From Papaver somniferum (Eukaryota; Streptophyta; Magnoliopsida; Ranunculales; Papaveraceae), in assembly GCF_003573695.1 (NCBI RefSeq), contig NW_020621936.1:12896001-12960000 (forward strand): a stretch of DNA of 64,000 bases. Reading direction: 5' to 3'. Of the stretch, positions 20,175 to 31,597 are shown one piece after another (position 1 is the stretch's first letter; every line of letters starts with the position of its first letter). The notes under the pieces are model-generated. The model was not told the DNA's origin. It saw only the letters and a list, made by a program, of their open reading frames with translations, and did not search any database. A program made the translations under genes and the position numbers.

Positions 20175-20879
20175 TGTAGATGGTGCATTTTCGACAAAGG
20201 CTAAAATCGTAAACCCATAATTATACGAACTCCTGATCCAACAATCAGATGTGAGTATTGAGACACGGGTCTCTCATCGAATCCTCTGACTGAGAATACA
20301 TTCTCTCGGAGTACATGCAGATATGTAGTCTCTCGGCTGGAAAACGACATATCTCATGAATACTGAACACTTCAGTAATTATTTCTATATAGAATCACGA
20401 GATTGACGGCTCATAGACAGCTTGCTCTGCTAGTATAGAGCGATAACGTCTTCAGGATACAAACAACAAGTTTCCCTGACTATATAAAGGATATGAAGCT
20501 CCAGCAAGCTCATGTCAGAATAATTAATGCTCCTAGACAGCTTGCTCTGCTAGTATAGAGCCATAAGTTAATTATTCCTAAATTCTTGGATTCATCCACT
20601 GAATTTCTGAAAATATTCAAATATTTTCGCAGTATTTCGTTACTTCAATCTATAGTTCTTCCCAGCGAAATTCCATGGTTTAGTAATAAATATTCATCGC
20701 ACAGGCATCTGAGCTACCTCTGAGTAAGCCCTGGCTCAAAAGGTTCAAGTGTACTCAACGATGATGCACTAACAATCACCGCACGAACGAGTATTTCAAA
20801 ATACGACGAAACGATGAACCTATGCAAAATAGGAAAGAAAATAATAAATAATTAAAATATTGACCAAGGTGCCAAGGGA

Positions 20880-21690
20880 TTGGGCTCATCGACCGGCCGG
20901 CCATGTCGTGGCCAATCCCACGCCAGTTTTATATTTTATCATATTTTTTATTATTTTCCTTGATCTTATGAAATCCTTTCATTTGAACAAATATCCTTCG
21001 TTTTGAGGAAACTCGTCAGTTTCATGGTGTTTCCTTCGCACCAAGGAAATAATATAAAAATGGGGAAAACATTGTGGGGCCGTGATTATTGGCCAACCAG
21101 CCATGCCTTTATCCCGGACGGCCCTACACCTCATGGTTCCTCATTATTTTATTATTATTTTCCTAATCTCATGAAAACTCCTTAATCTCATGGTATTTTC
21201 ATAAATCCATGAAAAATATAATATAAAATTAGGGAAACCCGTGGGACCGAGCCCAAGCCAGTCGGCCATGCCCTAGCCGGTCCCACATGTCCCTTTATTT
21301 TATTATTATTATTATTTTAAGGTTTCCTTGATTTCATGGTATTTCTCTCAAATTATGAAAATACCTTCAAATCATGGAAAAAATACATGAAAATACATAA
21401 AATTAGGGAAAACACACGGGACCAGGCCCCAGCCGGCCGGCCATGCCCTAGCCGATACCACACGCCCTTATTTTTATTATTTTAATATTATTTGCTTCCT
21501 TGATCCCATGGAAACTCTTTCACTTCAAGGAAACTCCTTAATTTCAACAAATTCCTTTATTTCATGATATTTTCATAAATTCATGAAAAATAATATAAAA
21601 TTAGGAAAAGCACCACGGGACCGTGGTCACTGGCCGGCCGGCCATGACTTGGCCTCAACGGTCCCACGCTTCAACATTCCTTCATTTTAT
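20880..21690. repeat. About 185-bp imperfect tandem units in the F LTR
   Basis: Five units each combine an AT-rich half (CATGGTATTTTCATAAATTCATGAAAA type) with a GC-rich block GGCCGGCCGGCCATGCC followed by CCCACAC. GC-rich blocks lie near 20893, 21095, 21245, 21425 and 21630. The 3' LTR has the same set at 32295-33115. Confidence 0.75.
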
Positions 21691-22939
21691 AATTATTTTC
21701 CTTCATCTCATGAAGTTTCCTCAGTTTCAGCAAAACCCTAATTTTGTCATATTTTCTCAAATGGATGCTCAAACGCACGCCATAAAATATCAAAATCCTC
21801 AGGATTGAGACACGGACACCCTGGAGACGTGAGAATGTTCCCTTGACCGACCAGGGTTGGCTCTTTGGCATTCAAGGAGCCGGTCCCACGTATTTTCACG
21901 ATTTGACCTAATTTGCGCAATTGCACGTATTAGGTCCAAAACTCTTCCAAATAATTTTGGAATTTCATGGAGTGATCGTCATTCGATCCCACGAACATCC
22001 AGGGCTGGTTTCATGACCCCTTGGTCGGTCCCTCACCTTTTCATAATTAATTAGGTTTTATCACCTAAGGCTCAGACGAGCATTTTTCGAATAAATGATT
22101 AAACCAGCATTTAATCATTCTTTCATCGATAAATCACCAACTCTTCAAGAGACCTTGGTATTTGCTCACATGAGCATATGGGCACTACATGGTTGATCCA
22201 TGATCCCATGTATCCGATCCCTCCTTTGTCCCATGGTCGATTTTGAAATAAATCATCAATTGTTCATCAATTGATCAAATTAGGGTTTCTGAGTCCAAGG
22301 ATCATAATTCCAGATTCGAACACTAATAGCTTTACGACGAATTCATGATCAGTATTCTTATTAATCATGCTCGGTTCAACTACCAGCATTCTAATTAATG
22401 TTTTATTTTGGTCACGCTACCAATAATTCATCAGACGAGCAACACTTGCTCAGATAAGCAATATTTGCTCAAACCAAGGAATATTGGTTCAACTATCAAT
22501 ATTCAACAATTCATCGAATGAGCAATACTTGCTCACCTCAACGTGAGAATTATACCTCTGTCTCAACAGACACGTTCAATTCATGAGTCTCGGAACATTT
22601 TGCAAAATCATGTTCAACTCAGCAAATACATGGACTCATTGTCCCATAAAGTCATGAAGTCAACAACTGAATAATTAACCACGAGACGTCAATCGTGTCA
22701 CATGGGGGGATATTAACTAGGGTTTTGGTCTGGCGGTCTATGGCACGTGTGTTCATACACACGATGGAATGTGAGAAAGTCGTGTAATCAGTTGAAGGAG
22801 TTAACAAAGTAGTGGATGGAAAATCGACCAAGTCTCCGCACGATGAGCAAATGGTTTCAAACATGATTTCCACTCTCCCACTCTTTGATTTCATCAACTG
22901 TCACACTTCATGGGATCATAGTGTCTACAATTCCAACAA

Positions 22940-22947
22940 TATAAATA
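22940..22947 (+). promoter_or_regulatory. Candidate F LTR TATA box
   Basis: TATAAATA about 420 bp before the LTR end, repeated in the 3' LTR near 34426. It would leave a normal R-U5 length. The TATATAAAGG at 20481-20490 is an alternative. The sequence alone does not decide between them. Confidence 0.35.
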
Positions 22948-23362
22948 AATTTTTGAATCATGATTGAGGAACAACGAAGAATCTCACGTCTCACAGACAA
23001 CACGAGATCAACACCTCATCAATTGAGCAATTACTCTCAACTGAGCAACTTCAATCATTCAGAACTTATCTTATTCAGAATTCACAACACACCTATAATC
23101 TTTGATTACCATTGATTCCACACAATTCTCAGCTTCCCTCCTACAGATCAACTCATCCTCTCTTGTGACCGAATTTAATCTGGAACGACCATTGTCTTGG
23201 TTTAGTACGGAGTATTACAGATTGATCTCTCGAATTCAAAGCACTCCCTTCTTGCAGTGCATCTGTGTGAGGTTGAACATTTCGCTCAGTTCAAGGAGTC
23301 TCCTCCATACGGTCGTCTCCTCAATTCCGTAAAAACCAGCAAATCGTTTTTCCCCATCCACA

Positions 23363-23419
23363 GATTGGCGACCAAAATGGAAGATTAATCTCTCGGTTGC
23401 AATCTCAAGCTTTCACAAA
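23363..23419 (+). other. F primer site and leader
   Basis: Directly after the LTR: GATTGGCGACCAAAATGGAA. TTGGCGACC resembles the plant gypsy primer core TTGGCGCC with one change. The leader before gag is short (under 60 bp). Confidence 0.6.
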
Positions 23420-24541
23420 ATGGTTGATCTTAGGTCACGTACAATCACAGATCCTAACAAAAACAATGGTAGCACCAGAAACAACAACAATGAGGATATC
23501 CCGGAAAAAATTCCTGCCTCTAACACCGGCAGTGATGATATTACTCCTCCTCATGCTAACACGGAAGGTCATCCTCTGTTCGTCCGACACCCTGAGGAAG
23601 TCAGAGGAAACCCACCCCCTACCATTGCTGATCTCATCAAAGTGCAAGATACCCTTGCACAAAATCAAACCGATATGTCTACTACACAGAAAGAGCTGTT
23701 TAATTATCTGAAGACTCTCACTGACAAGATGTCAGTGAAAACTCAAGAAAAAGGAATAGAGAAGGAAAAATCCTCAGACGTTGATCCTGAAGTAATTTCG
23801 ACTCATACAGTGGATGATGATGAAGTCCACAAAGCTGCAGACGATCCATCAGCGAAGGAGTCGTCAAACTTCATCACTCGGGAGGATTTGGAACGCCTTC
23901 TTGAGAACCGTGGGAAAGGCAAGACCCAACATGTCCATCGTCACCAACCTCCATACCCTGCTGCTACTCAAAGGATTCCTCTTCCCAAAGGTTATATCTC
24001 TCCAACCTTTACTTTGTACGATGGAACCGGCAGTGCTCGGGAACATGTTTCTCGGTTCCTGGAAGCTTTGGGTGAACATGAGCATAACCATGTTGTTCGT
24101 CTCAAGGAATTTTCAAAATCCTTGAAGGGCAGGGCATACACCTGGTATAACAACATCACACCAGGAAATATCAACAGTTGGGGAGAAATGGTTAATGCTT
24201 TCTATAGAAAGTACTTCTTTGTTTCAGAGTAAGTCACCCTCTCTGATCTCGGAATGATGTTTCAAAAGAACACCGAACATCCTAACGACTATGTGAAGAA
24301 GTTCAGAGTTCAAGCGTTAGATTGCCATGATCCGAATGTCACATAACAATAACTTGTGGACCTATGCATCAATGGAATGATTCCAGTCTACAGAGCCTTA
24401 TTGGAGAATCTCAGGTTCCAAACTTTCTCAGAACTCCATGAAGCAGCCAAGAGGTCGGCAACTTCTGCACCTTCTCTACTATAAAGGACTAAGACTGCAA
24501 AAGCTGAAGAACCACGAGAGACCATAGGTAGCAGCATACGT
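23420..24541 (+). pseudogene. F gag
   Basis: The ATG at 23420 opens MVDLRSRTITDPNKNNGS and a polar N-terminus with SNFITREDLERLLENRGKG. The core gag domain follows: PTFTLYDGTGSAREHVSRFL, KEFSKSLKGRAYTWYNNI, INSWGEMVNAFYRKYFF, then NTEHPNDYVKKFRVQALDCH and LVDLCINGMIPVYRALLENL. The whole stretch to 25252 stays in one frame, broken only by in-frame TAA codons at 24230, 24344, 24350 and 24482. So it decayed by point changes and is otherwise complete. Gag forms the particle that packages element RNA. The N-terminal block is shared with D. Confidence 0.92.
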
Positions 24542-25560
24542 TTGATCAACAAACAATACAAACTTCAAACTTCCACAAATGTTGTTGTGGAAGGGAGCAA
24601 ACGGAAAGCTGAACCACAACGTAAGCATACTTCCCCAACCCCTTCAAAGGAGCAAAATAAGGATAATGTGCAAGCTTCTCCTCAACACATGGAAGATCCA
24701 GAAGCACCTGATTTCCCCTGCTCTATTGAAGAAGTTATCGAATTACTGGACGCCTGGATTCAAGACGGTGCAATCAAGTTTCCATATGTCAAGAAGGAAC
24801 CAACTGAAGAGGCCATGGAAAATCCTCGCTATTGTCGCTTTCATAGATTTGTCAGCCATCCCACAAGTGATTGCAAAACTTTGAAGCGCATATTGAAGGA
24901 AAAGGTCGAATCGGGAGAACTCAACTTAGGGACTGAAGGAGTACACAGAGATCCCCTTCCTGTCAGAACCTTCACTCTTTCTGAACCTCCCGTTAAAGAG
25001 GCAGTTCAATCCTTAATTGAGCACATCTACGAATTGCTATACTTATCAAAAGCTCAAAGGAAAGACATGTTTGCTGCATTAAACCACATCGTGTCAGGCA
25101 AGCGACTAATGATTCAAGAGACATTCACTGAGCCTCCAACGACGGACAAAGAAATGTATGACTGGGGACTGCTCACCATAGTGCACATCAAAGGAAACGA
25201 GTTCAAGAGAGCATTTGTTGATGTCGGCACTGCCGTCAACATCATCTCCTGAAAACTCTCAGAGCCGCCGACATTACTCGACAGGAAGCTACTCATGCCC
25301 CCATGGCAATCAGAGATCACGAAGGAGTTTCCAGAGACGCGTACGGCTACGTCATACTCAAAGTCAAGGAAAATTTGGTCTGCACTGAGACCAAGTTTTA
25401 CATAATCCGAGAATATCCAGGATATGACATGATTCTTGGACGCACATGGATCCATGATGGGAAGGCGACACTGACACCTTCGATTACACATCTCTCCGCT
25501 GAAGAAACCCCTGACTCATGGGAAGAAAAAGAGATATCTCACCATTCGAATATCTGTAGG
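24542..25560 (+). pseudogene. F gag end and aspartic protease
   Basis: In the gag frame, a Lys/Glu-rich stretch leads to FPCSIEEVIELLDAWIQDGA and YCRFHRFVSHPTSDCKTLKR, the Cys/His-type block found before Tat proteases. The protease motif is AFVDVGTAVNIIS, with Asp present and VGT in place of the usual Gly-rich triplet. After a stop at 25250 a one-base frameshift continues KTLRAADITRQEATHAP and MAIRDHEGV, then YGYVILKV and EYPGYDMILGRTWIH, the conserved YD-ILGR-W block. It cleaves the polyprotein in intact elements. Confidence 0.85.
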
Positions 25561-26162
25561 AGGTCAAAGCCTTGACAGAGCTTACACAAAAGCCTGAGGA
25601 ACATCCAAACGCTTTCGTCAAGAGATTTCACACTCAGGAAAGTCTTATTCCTTCTCATGTGCCCATATCGTCAGTTTTCAAATATGCTTATTTGGTTCAA
25701 GGGCTTCACTCCGCAAACAATATAGCAATTGCAAAATGCTATGAGTGGATAATTTCTCCTTAGCAATATTACACCCAATGGTTGGATTCAGAACTTCTTC
25801 AGGTTGATCATCCAATCAAGAGATTCATTGCGGAGGATGTGGCTAAGCATGCCAGACATTATGAAGGATACTCCTTTCTGCACGAATGTCCATATGTGCC
25901 ACAGCCACGGAATTTCGTCACACGAGGAATTTCGAATCAACATAAGATATTCAAGGCACGGTCGACCAAACCTAACAAATTTCATGAAGGGGACCTGGTT
26001 CTCAAAGCAGCTCAGCGTGGTCTTCATTCTACAAAGAACTCCAATTGGGAAGGACCATTTATGGTTGCTAAGTCCATAACCGGAGGATACTACAAACTGA
26101 TCAACACAGACGGCAGAACCCTACCAGTAATTCACGAGAATTGGCTTAAGGCGTTTGTCTGA
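25561..26162 (+). pseudogene. F pol remnant: integrase C-terminal end
   Basis: After the protease, about 200 bases encode EHPNAFVKRFHTQESLIPSH and a TAG; I do not recognise this peptide. The same frame then reads to a TGA at 26160 and contains KFHEGDLVLKAAQ, NWEGPFMVAKSITGGYYKL and LPVIHENWLKAFV, the GDLVL and WEGPF motifs of the gypsy integrase C-terminal domain. RT, both RNase H modules and the integrase zinc and catalytic domains, together usually more than 2.5 kb, are missing between them. The deletion means this copy cannot mobilise itself. Confidence 0.85.
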
Positions 26163-26470
26163 AATTATCAAACATTTGAGGTACTGGGAGTTTGAAGCAT
26201 TCATGACGTCTGGATTTGGCATTTAGGATTTTCTTTCATTGTATTTCAATTCCTCCAAAACGTTTGCAATACTTGCAATTAGTATTTGAATTCAGCAATT
26301 TATCAAAATTCAATTCATATTTCTTAAAGGAAAATCTTTATCAAATCCAAAAGAAAATCCTTAACCATCTACCAATCCAAAACCAGCTAGTATCAAAACC
26401 CAAATAAAAACCTCACATCTCTCAGAAGTTCAGAAGTTCAAGAGATCATGAAAAAGTAAATCAAAGAAAA
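26163..26470. other. F spacer between pol end and antisense gene
   Basis: AT-rich non-coding sequence of about 300 bp. No motif noticed. The two genes converge on it. Confidence 0.5.
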
Positions 26471-29400
26471 TCACCAAAAAAAGGATTTTCTCTCCTCTGC
26501 ATCCTTCAAAGACTGCAAAGCCGCCTTCTCCTTGTTCAACTCTTCAGTAAGCCTGGAAATATTGTCTTCTTTCTCCATCACAGCATCATTGGGAAAGGGT
26601 ATGTTGTTCTCACACGAGTCCTTGATAGCGTTCATTTGCTTACGAAGCCACTTTACATTAAAGCCAAGTCTTTATGAATTCTCCAAGTTAAACTCCCAAT
26701 CAAAGAGTATATCTGGAGTCACAGTACTTCTGGCCCTAGGGCATATATCACTTACAACACGCAAGATAATACCTACTTGCATTGTTAAAGCATAAGAACG
26801 TCCAGGATTCCTGTCAACAATTATGTGTCCAAACTTCTTCCATATTCTCTCATACAAGCCTGCATATCCAATGGGAACGCTGAATCCACCAACTATCTCA
26901 TGATACGGTAGTGAAGCATCAAATGGAGGATCAAAAGAAACTCTTTCACTTGGATATTCATGCACCACTATACGGTTCTCAATTATTGGAGAAGCTTCTA
27001 CAATCAGGGCAGCATTTTCTTCAGTATTCTCTACTGGTGTTTCGGTTTCTTCTATCACTGAAGCAACAAAAATCTGGGTTTCCATTACTTCAGCGAAAAC
27101 CTTCTCGGGGCCTTTAATTGCAGGTATGGTTGTCTCTTCATCAATAACTCCAGGGCAGTTCGAGTTATCCTCATTGGTTTCAATATCCTCAACTTCGGTA
27201 TTTGACACCTAATACGAAGATTACATGAGGTTAGATTCATTTAAGCGTGAAACCAAGTGAGATTTTAAAATACAGTATACAATCAATGCAACATCATCAA
27301 AGTTCATCATTATACACCCAAGACACGAGAAAATAGCATGAAAGTCATGAAAATACGTTTTACGGTAACCTCATCTGAAGAAACTGTACTTTTCTCTGTA
27401 CTAGAAGACAAACTGGGAGAAATCTAAAAGTAATATGAAGATGGCTTATATACCATTCTCTTCGTACGGATGTCCTCTACAACGTGTCAAAATTTCATGA
27501 CAATCCGATGTACAAGATAGGATATGTGATCAAAACATTGAGCAACATACCATCTGAAAAAGTTCTGAAAGTCTCCTGGAAGTTTACTGTTTCGCCTTTT
27601 TCAGGCCCTGAACGTGCTCAAAACTTAAAAAGCTTCTTTGTTAAAGCTTGGAAATTTTCCGGGATTAAATATGCATATGCAGATCATGAAAATACGACCC
27701 CAGATGAAGGTTTTACGACGTTTTTTTTAAAAGACTGAGTTCTGAATTTTCTGACGACGAATTTCGACTATGTTTTTTTATGTATACACATGGATCCTAA
27801 TTTATTCATTCAAAAATCAGCACTTTTGTACTTCTATGAATAGGATACAGGACATGTACTTACTTGGGGGATCTCCGAAGTGTTCGAGGAATTGGGATTG
27901 TCCGTGTTAACGACAAAGGGCTCATTACTTCTATTCGACTCTGATTCTTTGGAAGTGACTTCGTCTCTATTCTCAGAGAATGGTCGAGTATCAGCACTCT
28001 CCGTCGCCATGACAACATCCTCCTGGACACATCCTCAACAATCAACATTTTATCTAAAAAGAATCATAATTGAATATGCGAAGGGATACTTACGGCTTCT
28101 CTTCATCGCTCAAATCAGGAATTGTTGCAGGAAACCGAAGACCATCGATACTTGATGGAGTAAAATTCTGCAACGGAATAACAACATTGGTTTCATGATC
28201 CTAATAATATGGGCGAGAAAAAAGTCACAACAAGGGGAATACCGAGAACTCACCAAAGAACCAACTGGGGACTTTATGGTATTAGTTATCAACTTATAAT
28301 TTTTGTTCCTTCCTTCTCCACCGTGAACAATCGCTTCAGTTTCTGAGAAATCTACACGGATCGAGGTCTTACATTACGACCGTCCTGTGGTAAAATTCAG
28401 TAACATAATTAGAATACAGTTCTCATAATTTCATGAAGATTATACGAAGGAACATACCTGAGAAGATCCTGGAGACGATTTTCGTTTATCACCAGAGAGA
28501 TACTTCAATCTTGGTCGACCAGAAATCATCTCAGTAGAAGGAGGATCCTTCACTGGAGGCTGACCAGCCATCACGTAATCACACAATCGCTGAATTTGTT
28601 GATCCCAAAAGTCTACATAACCTGGAGTTACACATGCAAATCTCTCGGATCAAGGGAACCAGTAATTACTTCCTTCCATATGAGTATGGTCTTAATGGGT
28701 TCTAAGTTGTTCAACTGATGGCTTCCTCCTTCGAAAAGTTGGAATACACTGATACCCATTTGTCGAGCTGCTCTGTCAATATTATATTCCTCCACTGAGA
28801 GTCTTCCGTATATAGCCGATATCAAATGACCAGGGGTGCAACTCAACATGAAAGATCTTTCGCCATCACTCAGATTTGCACCAGACATCAGCATCACACT
28901 CTCTCCAATATTTTTGGCTGGGAAACATACGCAGGAACCAACACCCACGGGCGGAAGTTGAACTCAGATTCATCATCCAACACATCAATGAGGTGTGCTT
29001 TAGACCGAGGCTGCTTTGTATACCAATGCATGATCTTGGCATTATCTTTTTCAGAGAAAATGTGACGAGCATCAACATTCGGTCCTTGCAAAATATTACG
29101 TGGAATAGGCGCATAATTCTTGAAGTGCTCCCACATCAAAGCTTGAAGAAACATCGTATTGGCATAACACTCAATATTCATAAAGCCATTCGATACACTG
29201 GAGTCTATAACCAAGGAGTCTAAGTTAGAATACAAAGAACCCAGGAACAGACTACCTATTGGGAGTTGCTCACCTTGAGCCATCTTGATAGCAAAGGGGA
29301 TCACGAAGGGATTTAACAAGTTTCCACTGTCTTCAAATATGTCTCTCGACAGCCATAAACATAAGAAAGCAACAATGGGTAACATACCGTCGATGGGTTT

Positions 29401-30129
29401 ATCAAAAATCTCGTCCTTTGGCCACCAGCGTGTCAACCAATGAGCATAGCACCCTTTACTGCCAGATGCCTTATTCACTTCCTCCATTGCAGCTGCCAAA
29501 ATGTTAGAAACCGTAGTCTCCTCATCTGAAAGATCCCCAGGGAGATTGCCCGTGATTGGGAGATGCATCAAAGCAGCCACGTCCTCTAAGGTAACGGTAA
29601 ACTCTCCCCATCTGCATATACAGGTATGAGTGGGAATACACCAAAGAGCAAGTAGATCCACAATACCTCTCGCATCATGGAAAATGAATAAGTCTCCAGA
29701 AGCCTGAATAGCTCCCGTCACTTGTGCCTGATCGAGCATAGCCCTGTCATGAGGGAAACCCAGCATATGTCTCGCCCATCCAGAGAATTTTTCCAAAGGT
29801 CGTCGAGAAAGCTTAAACTCTATGATTGATGCAAGGAAGATACCTCGTTCAAGACAAAACCAAATTACTGTCTTAGGAGTCACCAATTTCTTCTGAGTAA
29901 CATTTCTGGGATTTATCAGAAGACGATACGCTGGAGATTTGAGATGTTTTTCAGCTTCCTCCTGAACCTCAAAAAATGCATCATCCATATTCGGAACATT
30001 CTTAATTCCAGAGGCTTCATCCTCTTCTTCGCCAACGGAAGTCTCATCCACACATGTCTCATCTCTGGAGATATCATCATCAATACACATTTCATCTCTC
30101 GAAGTGTCATTAGCGTGGGAATTGGACAT
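26471..30129 (-). pseudogene. F antisense gene: plant mobile domain protein, six exon-like blocks
   Basis: On the minus strand the ATG at 30129 opens MSNSHANDTSRDEMCIDDD and an acidic N-terminus. The plant mobile domain follows: TVIWFCLERGIFLASIIEFK, WARHMLGFPHDRAMLDQAQ, then ALWCIPTHTCICRWGEFTVT and LEDVAALMHLPITGNLPGDL, and WLTRWWPKDEI. Such domains are known from MAIL/MAIN host proteins and from TE-borne genes. Exon-like blocks with splice motifs are 30129-28458 (donor CAG|GTATGTT), 28384-28254, 28200-28094 (donor GTAAGTA), 28022-27864 (donor GTAAGTA), 27412-27370 and 27208-26471. The last block includes GFSVPIGYAGLYERIWKKFG and a C-terminal coiled coil (SRLTEELNKEKAALQSLKDA). Frameshifts near 28920 and 28650 and a stop near 26672 show decay. 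Function in the element is unknown. Confidence 0.8.
28458..30129 (-). pseudogene. Exon 1 of the F antisense gene (domain-bearing exon)
   Basis: This 1.67-kb exon holds the whole mobile domain. It is open from 30129 (or an upstream ATG at 30162) to 28894, shifts frame near 28920 into MLMSGANLSDGERSFMLSCT and YNIDRAARQMGISVFQLFEG, and shifts again near 28650 into FACVTPGYVDFWDQQIQRLC. It ends in the basic stretch SGDKRKSSPGSSQ before the donor. The 422-codon first segment is the longest open frame in the window apart from the LINE, which suggests that the gene was under selection until fairly recently. Confidence 0.8.
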
Positions 30130-30162
30130 CTTTGCGAAGTAGCTGTAAATTTCACACTGCAT

Positions 30163-31580
30163 TCTACTTCAGTATATCATCCGGATATGATTCAACAAGA
30201 TGATGAAGTCATGCAAATAGAAATGCTAGCATCTGCAAAAATGGTAACTCTTAACTCTTACCTTTTACGCTTCCACTTACGATAGTGATAGTAATGCTAG
30301 AGTTAACACCTCAAAACTCGTTCGTTTCTTCGAAACCTACAAAAGACGAACGAAGCTCAGATTTTCGTAAAATCATGAACATTTCTACTGTGTGAACATT
30401 CACCATGGAACTATGAAAACTAAAACATTATTTCATCATAAATAATTGTTTACTTTGAATATAACTCGAAATCAAACTTGGTTTTTGAAAATACATATTT
30501 ACGAAAACGGTAACAATAACTCACGTTTTCGTTTTGTGAGTTACAACTCACACACAAAAAAAAATTCCTTTCCGTGGAGCATGTCACGGTTTTGTTTACA
30601 AAAATATTTTTCCTGGACAGGCCACGATCTTACATAAAAATAAATAATCTTTTCCTTCGTATCGTCATCTGTCTTTAAAACGCAGGTTTTATTTCAATTT
30701 TGTGAGAGCTCACACCTTATAATATAAAGTTTTGATTTACATGACAGCTCATAAACAAAATTTTATCACTGGACACAAGTTCATGTATAAAAATTTCTCC
30801 TTGTACTATCGTCATTCTTTAAAACGAGGGTTTATTTCGGTTTCATGAAAATTCACTCTTTTATGATAAAACCTTGGTTCACACGAAAGCTCATAAACTA
30901 AGTTTTATCACTGGACCTAGGTCTACATATATTAAAAAAAAATCCCTCCTAAATCAGGGATTATTATTAGTTTTCAAAACTAACGATCAAACGAACATAC
31001 GTTTTCAAAAACGAGGGTTTTCAACGAAACTCACACTCATATATGCACATGTATATAATTTTATTGTGATCAAGTCATGAACAACTCATGAAAATCATAA
31101 ACATCAGCAAAAAAAAAGGAGGCTTACCGGTCGGTGGCCGGAAGTTGGTCGGACGGATGATCGGCGGTGACTGTCAGCGGCAAAGTTTCGGCAAATTTCT
31201 TACTTTCGTCCTCTGCTCGAACGTGAAGGAGATGGAGAGATCAAGGTGCTGGTCGTAAGGTGAAATAATAAAAAAAGAGGATTAACTCCTTTTATATCAA
31301 ATTTTATTTCCAAAACCTAATTTCACAAGGATTTCCTTATTGGGCCCAGCCCGTGAATCCTAAACGACCAAGGTCCCGTCGTCCAAACCAGCGGTTCAAC
31401 ACCAATTTATGCTCGTCGAATGATGCTCTATCATGCCACTAGGATCTTCATTCAAGTCATGGTATGCTCGCACTATCAAAATCTGGCAACGTCTTGACTT
31501 ACTACTAAGTTCAATTACTTATATTGTGTATGACCGGAAAATCACCATTCAATGTTGACTGAGGAACACGGCTTTCCTCA
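30163..31580. other. F region upstream of the antisense gene
   Basis: Non-coding, AT-rich. It holds two imperfect copies of a 130-bp unit (about 30648-30780 and 30785-30920; shared blocks CATAAAC-AA-TTTTATCACTGGACA and TTTAAAACG-GGTTTTATTTC) and should contain the promoter of the antisense gene on the minus strand. No clear TATA box stands out. Confidence 0.5.
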
Positions 31581-31597
31581 CTAAGAAGGGGACTTAA
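31581..31597 (+). other. F polypurine tract
   Basis: CTAAGAAGGGGACTTAA directly before TGTAGATGG of the 3' LTR. The D family has AGGGGACTTAA at the same place, which ties the two families. Confidence 0.75.

Larger units (their letters stand above)
20175..23362 (+). repeat. F 5' LTR (3188 bp)
   Basis: It starts TGTAGATGGTGC and ends CCCCATCCACA. It matches the 3' LTR along its whole length with scattered substitutions (for example ACTTTCTC/ACATTCTC near 20290). It contains a 33-bp direct repeat (TAGACAGCTTGCTCTGCTAG at 20412 and 20533), five imperfect units of about 185 bp (20880-21690), TTATTATTATTA near 21300 and a short GAGCAA...TTGCTCA repeat near 22440. A TATATAAAGG motif at 20481 and TATAAATA at 22940 are promoter candidates. 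Confidence 0.9.

Noticed and set aside
19086..20220. Many overlapping open frames of 60-250 codons on both strands
   Set aside because: All run through the 70-bp minisatellite and encode repeated low-complexity peptides (WLACLWRGDV type). They are shadows of the repeat.
22652..22897. 81-codon frame similar in both F LTRs (also 34137-34382)
   Set aside because: Similarity follows from LTR duplication. The peptide has no recognisable features and lies in the untranslated LTR.
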